Positions 17,643 through 26,517 of a stretch of 64,000 nucleotides of DNA are shown here, in pieces. Position 1 is the first letter of the stretch; each line of letters opens with the position of its first letter. The translations under genes were made by a program, and so were the position numbers. This DNA is from CAYQEC01 sp964416425. Its GTDB lineage: Bacteria; Actinomycetota; Acidimicrobiia; Spongiisociales; UBA5794. The stretch is from positions 1-64,000 of the forward strand of contig CAYQEC010000010.1 of NCBI GenBank assembly GCA_964416425.1, given 5' to 3'. The notes beneath the pieces are model-generated. The model did no database searches. It was not told the DNA's origin and saw only the letters and a program-made list of their open reading frames with translations.

Positions 17643-20600
17643 ATGGAGCGCTACGGCGAGCTGCACTGTCACAGCAACTTCAGCTTCCAGGACGGGGCCT
17701 CCCACCCTGCCGCGCTGGTGGCCCGGGCGGCCGAGCTGGGCTACACCGCCTTGGCGATCACCGACCACGACGGCTTCCGCGGTGTCGTCAAGATGCACCA
17801 GGCGGCCCGGGAGGTCGGTCTCCCGGTGGTGTACGGGACCGAGGTCGGGATGCCGCGGGAGCCGCCGCCGGCAGGGACACCGGATCGACCCGGAACCGCG
17901 CCGGGAGGCGAGACTGTGCACCACCGGGGACGGGTACGCCGCATGCACGGGCAGAAGCCGGTCGAGGTGACCCCCACCGATCACCTCGTGCTGCTGGCGC
18001 CCGATCCCGCCGGGTACGCGGCCCTGAGCCGTTTCGTCACCCGCGGCCAGTACCGGGGCCGCAAGGACGTCCCCGCCTACGACCTCGCCGACCTCGAAGT
18101 CGCGGCCCGTGACGGTGACCTGGTAGCGCTCACCGGATGCCGCCACGGGGCGGTGCCGCGGGCGGCCCAGGCCGGGGACCTCTCCCGGGCCGTGGAAGAG
18201 ACGGCGCGGCTCCGGGAGCTCTTCCCGGGGCGCCTCTTCGTCGAGCTGTGGCATCACGGCATGCCGGAGGACGATCCCCGCAACGACCTGCTGGCCGCGG
18301 TGGCGTCCCGCCTCCGGTTGCCGCTGGTGGCCACCAACAACGTGCACTACGCCCACCGGGCCGACGCCGACCTCGCCGAGGTGCTCGCCGCCATCGGCGG
18401 CCGCCGCAGCCTCGACGCCGCCGACGGGTTCCGTCCCGCCACCGACCAGCGTCACCTGCGGTCGGCGTCCGAGATGGCGGCACGGTTCCGGCGCTACCCG
18501 GGGGCGGTGCGGCGGGCCGGGGAGCTGGCGGCCGCCCTCGCCTTCGACCTCGATCTGCTCGCTCCCCAGCTCCCCGACTTCCCGATGCCGGGCGCCTTCA
18601 CCACCGAGATCGAGTACCTCACCCACCTCGCCTTCGAAGGGGCCCGCACGGTGTATCCCGGCGCCGGCGGCGACGGCATCGACCCGGCGGCCCGGGCCCG
18701 GCTCGAGCACGAGCTGGGGGTGATCGGGGAGCTGGGCTACGCCGGGTTCTTCCTGGTGGCATGGGACATCATCCGCTACGCCCGATCCCGCGACATCTCC
18801 TGCCAGATCCGCGGTTCGGGGGCCGACTCGGCGGTGTGCCGCTGCATCGGCCTCACCCGGGTCGACCCGATCCGCCTCCGGCTTCCCTTCGAACGGTTCC
18901 TCTCCTCGGAACGGGGGCGGCCCCCCGACATCGACATCGACTTCGAGGCCGAACGCCGCGAGGAGGTGATCCAGTACTGCTACCGCCGCTACGGGAGGGA
19001 GCGGGCGGCGATGGTCGCCAACGTCATCACCTACCGGGCCCGCTCGGTGCTGCAGGACGTCGGTAAGGCCTTCGGGCTCACCCAGGCCCAGGTGAACGGC
19101 CTCACCAAGTACGTCGACACCCGCAACCCGCAGACGCTGCGCGACCACACCGAGCTGCCCGCCGGCCTCACCGCCGACCTCATCTACGACGTGTGCCGCC
19201 GCCTCGACGGGTTCCCCCGCCATCTCGGGATCCACTCCGGGGGCATGGTGGTGGCGCGGCGGCCGCTGTGGGAGGTGGTGCCCCTCGAATGGGGCCGGAT
19301 GGAGGACCGCTCCGTGCTGCAGTGGGACAAGGACGACTGCGCCACCATGGGCATCGTCAAGTTCGACCTCCTCGCCCTCGGCGCCCTCAACGCCCTCCAC
19401 CTCTCGGTGGACGCCATCGAGGAGGTCCACGGCATCACCCTCGACCTCGCCACCCTTCCGCAGGAGCCCGTCGTCTACGACATGCTCACCCGGGCCGACA
19501 CGGTGGGGGTGTTCCAGGTGGAGTCCCGGGCCCAGATGGCGACCCTGCCCAAGATGAAGCCACGCACCTTCTACGACCTCGCCATCGAGGTCGCCCTCAT
19601 CCGGCCCGGACCGATCCAGGGCCACTCGGTGCATCCCTTCCTGCGTCGCCGCAACGGGCAGGAGGAGATCCGCTACCCGCACCCGGCGACCGAGCCGATC
19701 CTGCGCAAGACGCTCGGGGTGCCGGTGTTCCAGGAGCAGCTCATGGAACTGGCCCGGATCTGTGCCGGGTTCACCGCCGGCCAGTCGGACCGGCTCCGCC
19801 AGGCGATGACCCACAAGCGCTCCGCCGAGGCGATGGGGCGGCTGCGGGACGAGGTCTACGCCGGGATGGCGGGGAACGGGATCAGCGGCGCCGCCGCCGA
19901 CGAGATCTGGGAGAAGCTCCAGGGGTTCGCCTCCTTCGGTTTCCCCGAGAGCCACTCGGTCTCGTTCGCCTTCATCGTGTACGCCACCTCCTGGCTCAAG
20001 TACCACTGGCCGGCCGAGTTCTTCGCCGGGGTGCTCAACGCCCAGCCGATGGGCTTCTACAGCCCCAACACTCTCATCCAGGACGCCCTCCACCACGGGG
20101 TGCTGGTGGAGCCGCCCGACATCAACCGCTCCGACTTCGACTGCACGGTGGAGCCGGCGCCGGCCGACCCCGACGACGTCGCCGAGTACGCCGGCATGCG
20201 GTGGCGCCGGGGGAGGGGACCGGTGGACGACCCGCTGCGGCCGGCGGTGGCGCTCCGGGTGGGTCTGCGCTACGTGCGCGGCCTGGGCGATGCCGAAATC
20301 ACCCGAGTAGAGGCCGCCCGCCAGGTCGCCGGGCCGTTCACCTCACCCGAGGACCTGGCCCACCGCACCGGGCTCCCGGTGGATCCCCTCGAGGCATTGG
20401 CGGCCTCGGGGGCGCTGGTGCCGCTCGGTCTGGGTCGCCGCTCCGGCATGTGGGCGGCGGGGTCGCTGGCCCGCCTCGGCCCGGAACGGCTCGCCCTGGC
20501 CGAGGGCGTCGCCGCCCCGGCCCTCCCCGCCATGAGCCCGGTCGAGGAGATGCAGGCCGACCTGTGGTCCACCGGCATCTCCCCCCGCCATCCGGTGTCG

Positions 20601-20942
20601 TTCCTCCGCTCCCGGCTGGAGGCGGAGGGCTGCCTGACGGTGGCCGCCGCCCTGGCGCTGCGCAGGCACGGGCGGCGGGCCCGGGTGGGCGGCGTCATCA
20701 CCCACCGGCAACGTCCCAGCACCGCAGCCGGGGTGCGCTTCCTCAACCTGGAGGACGAGACCGGGCTGCTCAACGTGGTGGTGCTGCCGCAGGTGTGGGA
20801 CGCCCACTACGAGGTGGCCCGCAAGGCGATCGGGGTGGTGATCGACGGCGTGCTGGAGTACCGGGACGGGGTCACCAACCTGGTGGCCCACCGCTTCGAG
20901 CGTTGGCCCGTCGCCGGGATCCGCTCCCGCGACTTTCGCTAG
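17643..20942 (+). CDS. dnaE2: Error-prone DNA polymerase III alpha subunit DnaE2
   Basis: The 1099-residue C-family polymerase carries out SOS translesion synthesis. It opens with a PHP domain (ELHCHSNFSFQDGASHP; ITDHDGF). The palm has the catalytic PDIDIDFE near residue 428 and a third Asp in KFDLLALGAL near 575. Helix-hairpin-helix regions follow and a C-terminal OB fold (VGGVITHRQRPSTAAGVRFLNLEDETG) ends the protein. It lacks the tau-binding tail of DnaE1, and its length is typical of DnaE2. A Pro/Gly-rich insert sits in the PHP domain near residues 78-105. It is controlled by the LexA box immediately upstream, and an SOS-controlled dinB lies 0.6 kb downstream. Confidence 0.95.
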   Translation: MERYGELHCHSNFSFQDGASHPAALVARAAELGYTALAITDHDGFRGVVKMHQAAREVGLPVVYGTEVGMPREPPPAGTPDRPGTAPGGETVHHRGRVRRMHGQKPVEVTPTDHLVLLAPDPAGYAALSRFVTRGQYRGRKDVPAYDLADLEVAARDGDLVALTGCRHGAVPRAAQAGDLSRAVEETARLRELFPGRLFVELWHHGMPEDDPRNDLLAAVASRLRLPLVATNNVHYAHRADADLAEVLAAIGGRRSLDAADGFRPATDQRHLRSASEMAARFRRYPGAVRRAGELAAALAFDLDLLAPQLPDFPMPGAFTTEIEYLTHLAFEGARTVYPGAGGDGIDPAARARLEHELGVIGELGYAGFFLVAWDIIRYARSRDISCQIRGSGADSAVCRCIGLTRVDPIRLRLPFERFLSSERGRPPDIDIDFEAERREEVIQYCYRRYGRERAAMVANVITYRARSVLQDVGKAFGLTQAQVNGLTKYVDTRNPQTLRDHTELPAGLTADLIYDVCRRLDGFPRHLGIHSGGMVVARRPLWEVVPLEWGRMEDRSVLQWDKDDCATMGIVKFDLLALGALNALHLSVDAIEEVHGITLDLATLPQEPVVYDMLTRADTVGVFQVESRAQMATLPKMKPRTFYDLAIEVALIRPGPIQGHSVHPFLRRRNGQEEIRYPHPATEPILRKTLGVPVFQEQLMELARICAGFTAGQSDRLRQAMTHKRSAEAMGRLRDEVYAGMAGNGISGAAADEIWEKLQGFASFGFPESHSVSFAFIVYATSWLKYHWPAEFFAGVLNAQPMGFYSPNTLIQDALHHGVLVEPPDINRSDFDCTVEPAPADPDDVAEYAGMRWRRGRGPVDDPLRPAVALRVGLRYVRGLGDAEITRVEAARQVAGPFTSPEDLAHRTGLPVDPLEALAASGALVPLGLGRRSGMWAAGSLARLGPERLALAEGVAAPALPAMSPVEEMQADLWSTGISPRHPVSFLRSRLEAEGCLTVAAALALRRHGRRARVGGVITHRQRPSTAAGVRFLNLEDETGLLNVVVLPQVWDAHYEVARKAIGVVIDGVLEYRDGVTNLVAHRFERWPVAGIRSRDFR

Positions 20943-20956
20943 GACAGCAGCACCGC

Positions 20957-21541
20957 TCAGCAGTTGGCGGTGCCTGCCGCCGGGTCGCGTCCCAGTAGCC
21001 CGACGAGACGGTCGAGGGCGGGAGCGTCCTCCGGGACCTCGACCGCGGCACCGAACATGCCGTCGGCTCGCAGCACTCCCTCATCGAGGTGCTGCACCAG
21101 TTCCAGCGAGGCCGCCACGAGGTCGGGGTCGGGCTCGAAGGCCTGCCCGGTGGCGGTGGCGAGATCCCAGCCGTGCACCACGCCCTCGATCAACATCCAC
21201 TCGGCGGCGGTCCGTCCCGACATCTCGCCCCACGAGAAGGCGTAGACCTCCTCGAGGCGGGCCGGATCCGCCCAGGCGCGGCGGGCGTCGGCGACGGCGG
21301 CGGTGTAGACCGCGGCCGGGGACGGGGCCCGCAGGTCGAGTTCCTCCTCGTCCGGGTCGATGGGTCGCTCCGGGATGGAGGCGAACCAGCGGACGGCGCC
21401 GATCATGTGCCTGAGGAGGCGTTCCACGTCGTAGCGGGAGCACGGGGTGGGTTGATGCCACTGGTCGTCGCCGACGGCGGCGATGATCTCGCCGGTCAGG
21501 TCGGACGCCCGCTCCAGGAGAGTGGCGATCTCGATCGTCAT
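20957..21541 (-). CDS. TIGR03086/MDMPI-like DinB-fold protein
   Basis: The 194-residue helical-bundle protein resembles the TIGR03086 group of the mycothiol-dependent maleylpyruvate isomerase/DinB metal-binding superfamily. An early segment WHQPTPCSRYDVERLLRHMIG and the later VHGWDLATATG supply the conserved histidines that normally bind a divalent metal. Actinobacterial members are thought to be thiol-dependent transferases; this one is uncharacterised. GGAGG lies upstream of the ATG. It sits between dnaE2 and dinB but runs opposite to dnaE2, and no SOS box precedes it. Confidence 0.8.
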   Translation of the reverse strand: MTIEIATLLERASDLTGEIIAAVGDDQWHQPTPCSRYDVERLLRHMIGAVRWFASIPERPIDPDEEELDLRAPSPAAVYTAAVADARRAWADPARLEEVYAFSWGEMSGRTAAEWMLIEGVVHGWDLATATGQAFEPDPDLVAASLELVQHLDEGVLRADGMFGAAVEVPEDAPALDRLVGLLGRDPAAGTANC

Positions 21542-21590
21542 GGTCTACACCTCCTGCTCGCCCGCCGGCTTGCCCGTGGTGGGCGCCGCC

Positions 21591-22838
21591 TCAGCTCTCC
21601 CGCTCCGCCAACTCGCGGAAGGCGTCGGGGACCGTGCCCTCAGAGGAGAGCGCCACCGATGCGTACCCTACCGAGGTTCGACCGTAGCGGTCTCGGACGG
21701 CGTCGACCGAGCGGTCGAGTGCCCACCGCGCCGCCCCCCGCGACGTCCCGGGGCGGCGCCGCTCGTCGTCGAGGGCGAGGGGCAGCTCGAGCTGGAGCGC
21801 CGGCTCGTAGACGAGGTGGGACACCGAGATCGCCAGCAGCGAGATGGCCCGCTCGTCGGGGTGGTCGGCCAGGGCCGCCGTCACCAGAGACTCCGCCACT
21901 TCGGCGACGATGGCGGTCGCCGACACCGCGGCCGGGAGGGTGACCGACCGGGTGACGCTGCGGAGGTCGGCGAAGCGGACCCGGGCGGTGACAGTGCGCC
22001 CGGCCCGATCCTTGGCCCGCAGCCGGGCGGCGACCCGGTCGGCGAGGTGGCGCAGCACCCGCCGGACGAGGGCGGGGTCGACGTCCCGCCGTCCCAGCGC
22101 CGACTGGGCACCGACCGACGAGGTCCGCCGGCCCCCGGTGACCGAACGCGGGTCGTGGTTCCAGGAGAGCAGGCCCAGCTTGGCGCCGGCGGCCCGGCCT
22201 AGGAACCGCTCCAGGGTGCGTCCCGGGGTGGTCGCCAGGTCGCCGATGGTGGTGATGCCGCGCTCGGCGAGGCGGGCCCGTGTCACCGGCCCCAACCCCC
22301 ACAGCAGGTCGACCGGGAGCGGGTGGAGGAAGGCGAGTTCGTCGCCGGGCTCGACCACGAACAGGCCGTCGGGCTTGGCGACCTGGGAGGCGATCTTGGC
22401 GAGGTGCTTGGTGCGGGCCACCCCCACCGAGACCGGCAGCCCGATCTCGTCGCAGACCCGGCGCCGGATGGCGGCGGCGATCGACGACGGCGGCCCGAAG
22501 AGGTGGACCGACCCGGTGACGTCGAGGAACGCCTCGTCGATCGAGATCCGCTCCACCGCCGGGGTGTAGTCCTCGAAGACGGCCATGACCCGGTCGGCGA
22601 GCCGCTGGTACTCGGCGAAGTGGCCGCCGACGAGCCGCAAGCCGGGGCACAACTCCCGGGCTCGACGCCCTGGCATCCCGCCCGACACCCCGAACGCCTT
22701 CGCCTCGTAGGAGGCGGCGAGCACCACCCCGCCGCCGACCGCGATCGGCTTGCCCCGCAGGGACGGGTCGAGCAGTTGCTCGACCGAGGCGTAGAAGGCG
22801 TCCAGGTCGGCATGGAGGATTGAGGCGGCGTCGCCCAT
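21591..22838 (-). CDS. dinB: DNA polymerase IV (Y-family, DinB)
   Basis: The 415-residue protein is a translesion polymerase. Catalytic residues are intact: Asp11 in HADLDAFYASVEQ and Asp101-Glu102 in SIDEAFLDVTG, so it is a true polymerase, not the inactive ImuB. Helix-hairpin-helix (near 180-215) and little-finger domains follow. ATG 22836-22838 is chosen because it stands six bases after TACGAT and an SOS box; an upstream in-frame start would place the operator inside the coding region. With dnaE2 it forms a LexA-controlled mutagenesis pair. No imuA-like gene is seen. Confidence 0.94.
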   Translation of the reverse strand: MGDAASILHADLDAFYASVEQLLDPSLRGKPIAVGGGVVLAASYEAKAFGVSGGMPGRRARELCPGLRLVGGHFAEYQRLADRVMAVFEDYTPAVERISIDEAFLDVTGSVHLFGPPSSIAAAIRRRVCDEIGLPVSVGVARTKHLAKIASQVAKPDGLFVVEPGDELAFLHPLPVDLLWGLGPVTRARLAERGITTIGDLATTPGRTLERFLGRAAGAKLGLLSWNHDPRSVTGGRRTSSVGAQSALGRRDVDPALVRRVLRHLADRVAARLRAKDRAGRTVTARVRFADLRSVTRSVTLPAAVSATAIVAEVAESLVTAALADHPDERAISLLAISVSHLVYEPALQLELPLALDDERRRPGTSRGAARWALDRSVDAVRDRYGRTSVGYASVALSSEGTVPDAFRELAERES

Positions 22839-22867
22839 GGCCCCATCGTAATCGAACAGGTGTTCGG
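22839..22867 (-). promoter_or_regulatory. SOS box and leaderless promoter of dinB
   Basis: On the minus strand CGAACACCTGTTCGA (22852-22867) is a LexA box with one mismatch in the first half. It runs straight into TACGAT (22845-22850), six bases, and the dinB ATG. The geometry is almost superimposable on the dnaE2 promoter. Confidence 0.85.
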
Positions 22868-22952
22868 TCCCCAAGCGGAAGGACGTCCGCCCTCTGCCCC
22901 CGGCCGCGGCGGGACGTACCATCGGGATCACGAGAACGGTTCGGGAGGAATC

Positions 22953-23921
22953 ATGGAGCGGCGGCTGGGACGATCGGGAATCACGGTGTCGGCGCTGGGC
23001 ATGGGGACCTGGGCCATCGGCGGTCCCTGGACCTCGGGCGGCGGACCGGCCGGCTGGGGCGAGGTCGACGATGCGGAATCGGTGGAGGCGCTACGGGCCG
23101 CCTTCGACCGGGGCATCACCTTCTTCGACACCGCCGCCAACTACGGGGCGGGGTGGGCGGAGCAGATCGTGGCTCGGGCGTTCGCCGACCACCGCGACCA
23201 GGTCGTGATCGCCACCAAGTTCGGCTACCGGGTCGACGAGGCCGCCAAGGACGTCGGCGGCTACGACGAGGACGAGGTCGTCGATCGGCTCCCGGTGGAC
23301 TGCGAGGCCAGCCTGCGCCGGCTCGGGACCGACGTCATCGATGTGTACCAGTTCCACGTCAACGAGTACCCGGTGGAGAAGGCGGCGGCGGTGCGCGACG
23401 CCCTCGAGGACCTGGCGGCAGCCGGCAAGATCCGCTGGTACGGCTGGAGCACCGACAACCCCGCCGGAGCCCGGGTGTTCGCCGCCGGCGCCCACTGCGC
23501 CACGGTGCAGGCCAACATGAACGTGATCCACGACGCCCCCGGCATCCTGGCGGTGTGCGACGAGTTCGACCTGGCCTGCATCAACCGGGGGCCGCTCGGC
23601 ATGGGCCTGCTCACCGGAAAGTACCGCAAGGACACCGTGTTCCCGGGCAACGACGTGCGCTCCGCCACCTGGTTCCAGGAGGGCTTCCAGGCTCCGATCA
23701 TGGAGCATCTCGACGCCATCCGGGGCATCCTCACCAGTGAGGGGCGCACCCTCGCCCAGGGAGCCCTTGCCTGGCTGTGGGGCCGCAGCGAGCGCACGAT
23801 CCCGATCCCGGGGGTGCGCACCGTCGCCCAGGTCGCGGAGAACGCGGCAGCGCTCTCCTTCGGACCGCTGACTCCCGACCAGATGGCCGAGATCCACGCT
23901 CTGCTCGGTCGTTCCGCCTAG
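22953..23921 (+). CDS. Aldo/keto reductase
   Basis: The 322-residue TIM-barrel NAD(P)H oxidoreductase opens with MERRLGRSGITVSALGMGTW. It has the catalytic set: Asp in FFDTAANYG, Lys in IATKFGY near residue 90, and His in VYQFHVN near 133, plus the C-terminal coenzyme region IPGVRTVAQVAENAAA. GGGAGGA lies upstream of the ATG. The branch (YajO/YhdN-like) reduces sugars or aldehydes; substrate cannot be told. It precedes the cello-oligosaccharide cluster but a regulatory gap separates them. Confidence 0.9.
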   Translation: MERRLGRSGITVSALGMGTWAIGGPWTSGGGPAGWGEVDDAESVEALRAAFDRGITFFDTAANYGAGWAEQIVARAFADHRDQVVIATKFGYRVDEAAKDVGGYDEDEVVDRLPVDCEASLRRLGTDVIDVYQFHVNEYPVEKAAAVRDALEDLAAAGKIRWYGWSTDNPAGARVFAAGAHCATVQANMNVIHDAPGILAVCDEFDLACINRGPLGMGLLTGKYRKDTVFPGNDVRSATWFQEGFQAPIMEHLDAIRGILTSEGRTLAQGALAWLWGRSERTIPIPGVRTVAQVAENAAALSFGPLTPDQMAEIHALLGRSA

Positions 23922-23933
23922 CCTGAGGGCTCC

Positions 23934-23947
23934 CGGGAGCGCTTCCA
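23934..23947. promoter_or_regulatory. CelR-like LacI-family operator
   Basis: CGGGAGCGCTTCCA matches 12 of 14 positions of the Thermobifida CelR site TGGGAGCGCTCCCA, a cellobiose-responsive LacI-type operator. It lies about 110 bases ahead of the GH94 gene, the first gene of the cello-oligosaccharide cluster. No LacI gene is present in this window, so the regulator must be elsewhere. Confidence 0.6.
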
Positions 23948-24054
23948 GCGGCCCCGGGGAAGGATTCGACGGCCCGGAGGGGAGCGGCGATCATGCCCAT
24001 CGGCTGTGCCGCTTCCCGTCCGGCGCAGACGCAGGCAGACCCCAGGAGACGACT

Positions 24055-26496
24055 ATGCACTTCGGGCACTTCGACGACGAGCGGCGTGAATACGTCATCA
24101 CCCGGCCGGACACGCCCTTGCCGTGGATCAACTACCTGGGGAGCGAGGCGTACTTCGGGATCATCACCAACACCGCCGGGGGATACTCCTTCTACCAGGA
24201 CGCCCGGCTGCGGCGCCTCACCCGCTACCGCTACAACGGGGTGCCCTACGACGCCGGAGGCCGCTACCTCTACCTGCGCGACGAGGCGGACGGGACCTTC
24301 TGGTCGCCCAGCTGGCAGCCGACCCGGACCGACCTCGACTCCTACGAGTGCCGGCACGGCCTCGGCTACACCGTCATCAGCTCCTCCTTCGCCGGCATCG
24401 AGGCGAGCACCCGCTACTTCGTGCCGGTGGGAGAGAACCTCGAGGTGTGGGACCTGACCCTCACCAACACCCGCGACGAGGCGGCCGAACTCTCGCTGTT
24501 CTCCGCCATCGAGTTCGCCCTGTGGGACGCCAACGACGACGCCACCAACTTCCAGCGCAACCTCAACATCGCCGAGGTGGAGGTGGTCGACGGGGTCATC
24601 TACCACAAGACCGAGTACCGGGAGCGGCGTGACCACTTCGCCTTCTTCGCCTGCTCGGAGGATGTGGCCGGCTTTGACACCCAGCGCCGCTTCTTCCTCG
24701 GTCCCTACCGCGGATGGGACGCCCCCCTCGTCGTCGAGCGGGGTGAGGCGACGAACTCGATCGCCATCGGGTGGGCCCCGTTCGGCTCCCACCACGTCCG
24801 GGTGGCGCTGGCGCCCGGAGAGCGCAAGCGGATCCTGTTCGTGCTCGGCTACCAGGAGAACCTGCGCGACCGGAAGTTCGATCCACCGGACAGCCAGGTG
24901 ATCAACAAGGAGCGGGTCCTGCCGGTCATCGCCCGCCAGCTCGACCCCGCCCACGTCGACCGCCAGGTCGCCGAGCTGAGCGAGTACTGGGATCGGGTGC
25001 TGGGGGCCCTTCAGGTGAAGACTCCCGACGTGCACACCGACCGCATGGTCAACACCTGGAACGCCTACCAGAACATGGTCACCTTCAACCTGTCCCGCTC
25101 CGCCTCGCTGTTCGAGTCGGGGGTGGGGAGGGGGATGGGGTTCCGTGACTCCGCCCAGGATCTGGTCGGGTTCGTGCACATGGTGCCGGAGCGGGCCCGG
25201 GAACGGCTGCTCGACCTCGCCGCCACCCAGCTCGAGACGGGCGGCGCCTACCACCAGTACCAGCCGCTCACCAAGCGGGGCAACGACGCCGTCGGCAGCG
25301 GCTTCAACGACGACCCGCTGTGGCTGGTCGTGGCGGTGGCCGCCTACCTCAAGGAGACGGGCGACTGGTCGCTGCTCGACGAGGCGGCGCCGTTCGACAA
25401 CGAGCCGGGCACCGAGGCGCCGATGGAAGAGCACCTGCGCCGCAGCATGGGCTACACCCTCGCCAACCTCGGTCCGCACGGGCTCCCGCTCATCGGCCGG
25501 GCCGACTGGAACGACTGCCTCAACCTCAACACCTTCTCGGAGGAGCCGGGGGAGGCGTTCCAGACGGCGACCACCCGGGACGGCAAGGTCGCCGAGTCGG
25601 TCTTCATCGCCGGCATGTTCGTGCTGGTGGCCCAGGAGATGGCGGAGATCGCGGCACACCGCGGCCACGCCGGCGAGGCGGAGGAATACTGCCGGGCCGG
25701 GGAGCGGATGACGGCCACCGTCGACGAGCACGGTTGGGACGGCGAGTGGTTCCGGCGAGCCTACGACGCCTTCGGCGAGCCGGTCGGGGCCGCCACCTGT
25801 GTCGAGGGGCAGATCTTCGTCGAGCCCCAGGGCATGTGCGGCATGGCCGGGATCGGGTTGGAGGACGGGCGCCTCGCCCGGGCGATGGAGGTCGTCAACG
25901 AACGCCTCGCCACCCCCCACGGCATCGTGCTGCACCAGCCGGCCTTCACCCATTACTACCTGAACCTGGGGGAGATCACCTCCTACCCACCCGGGTACAA
26001 GGAGAACGCCGGGGTGTTCTGCCACACCAACCCGTGGATCATGATCTGCGAGACCATGCTCGGCCACGCGGACCTGGCCCATGACTACTACCTGCGGATC
26101 AATCCCTCCGCCCGCGAGGACCTCAGCGAGATCCACCGCTCGGAGCCGTACGTCTACGGCCAGATGATCGCCGGCAAGGACGCCCCGACCCACGGGGAGG
26201 CGAAGAACTCGTGGCTGACCGGGACCGCCGCGTGGAACTACGCCGCCATCACCCAGTGGATCCTCGGCATCCGTGCCGAGCACGACGGGCTGCGGGTCCA
26301 CCCGGTGGTGCCGGCGGCGTGGGACGGCTTCACCGCTACCCGGGTGTTCCGCGGCGTCACCTTCACGATCACGGTGCGGCGCACCGGGCCCGGCAACGCA
26401 GTGACGCTGCAGGTCGACGGCGCCGCGGTCGAAGGGGACCTGGTGCCGGTGCCGACCGGGCGGGACCGCGTCGAGATCGAGGCCCTGATCGGGTAG
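24055..26496 (+). CDS. GH94 cellobiose/cellodextrin phosphorylase-like enzyme
   Basis: The 813-residue protein belongs to glycoside hydrolase family 94, inverting phosphorylases that split beta-glucosides with phosphate to give glucose 1-phosphate. The N-terminal beta-sandwich (GYSFYQDARLRRLTRYRYN) is followed by an (alpha/alpha)6 barrel. The catalytic acid is in GRADWNDCLN, Asp near residue 484, and the barrel entry WNAYQNMVTFNLSRSAS and GMGFRDSAQD are typical of cellobiose phosphorylase. The length matches that enzyme. There is no signal peptide, so it acts in the cytoplasm. AGGAGA precedes the ATG. GH3 and GH1 genes follow. Confidence 0.9.
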   Translation: MHFGHFDDERREYVITRPDTPLPWINYLGSEAYFGIITNTAGGYSFYQDARLRRLTRYRYNGVPYDAGGRYLYLRDEADGTFWSPSWQPTRTDLDSYECRHGLGYTVISSSFAGIEASTRYFVPVGENLEVWDLTLTNTRDEAAELSLFSAIEFALWDANDDATNFQRNLNIAEVEVVDGVIYHKTEYRERRDHFAFFACSEDVAGFDTQRRFFLGPYRGWDAPLVVERGEATNSIAIGWAPFGSHHVRVALAPGERKRILFVLGYQENLRDRKFDPPDSQVINKERVLPVIARQLDPAHVDRQVAELSEYWDRVLGALQVKTPDVHTDRMVNTWNAYQNMVTFNLSRSASLFESGVGRGMGFRDSAQDLVGFVHMVPERARERLLDLAATQLETGGAYHQYQPLTKRGNDAVGSGFNDDPLWLVVAVAAYLKETGDWSLLDEAAPFDNEPGTEAPMEEHLRRSMGYTLANLGPHGLPLIGRADWNDCLNLNTFSEEPGEAFQTATTRDGKVAESVFIAGMFVLVAQEMAEIAAHRGHAGEAEEYCRAGERMTATVDEHGWDGEWFRRAYDAFGEPVGAATCVEGQIFVEPQGMCGMAGIGLEDGRLARAMEVVNERLATPHGIVLHQPAFTHYYLNLGEITSYPPGYKENAGVFCHTNPWIMICETMLGHADLAHDYYLRINPSAREDLSEIHRSEPYVYGQMIAGKDAPTHGEAKNSWLTGTAAWNYAAITQWILGIRAEHDGLRVHPVVPAAWDGFTATRVFRGVTFTITVRRTGPGNAVTLQVDGAAVEGDLVPVPTGRDRVEIEALIG

Positions 26497-26517
26497 GCCC
26501 GATCCGGGGGAGGCGTC

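Noticed and set aside
21591..22838. The Y-family polymerase as ImuB
   Set aside because: All catalytic acidic residues are present (Asp11, Asp101, Glu102), so it is an active DinB-type enzyme.
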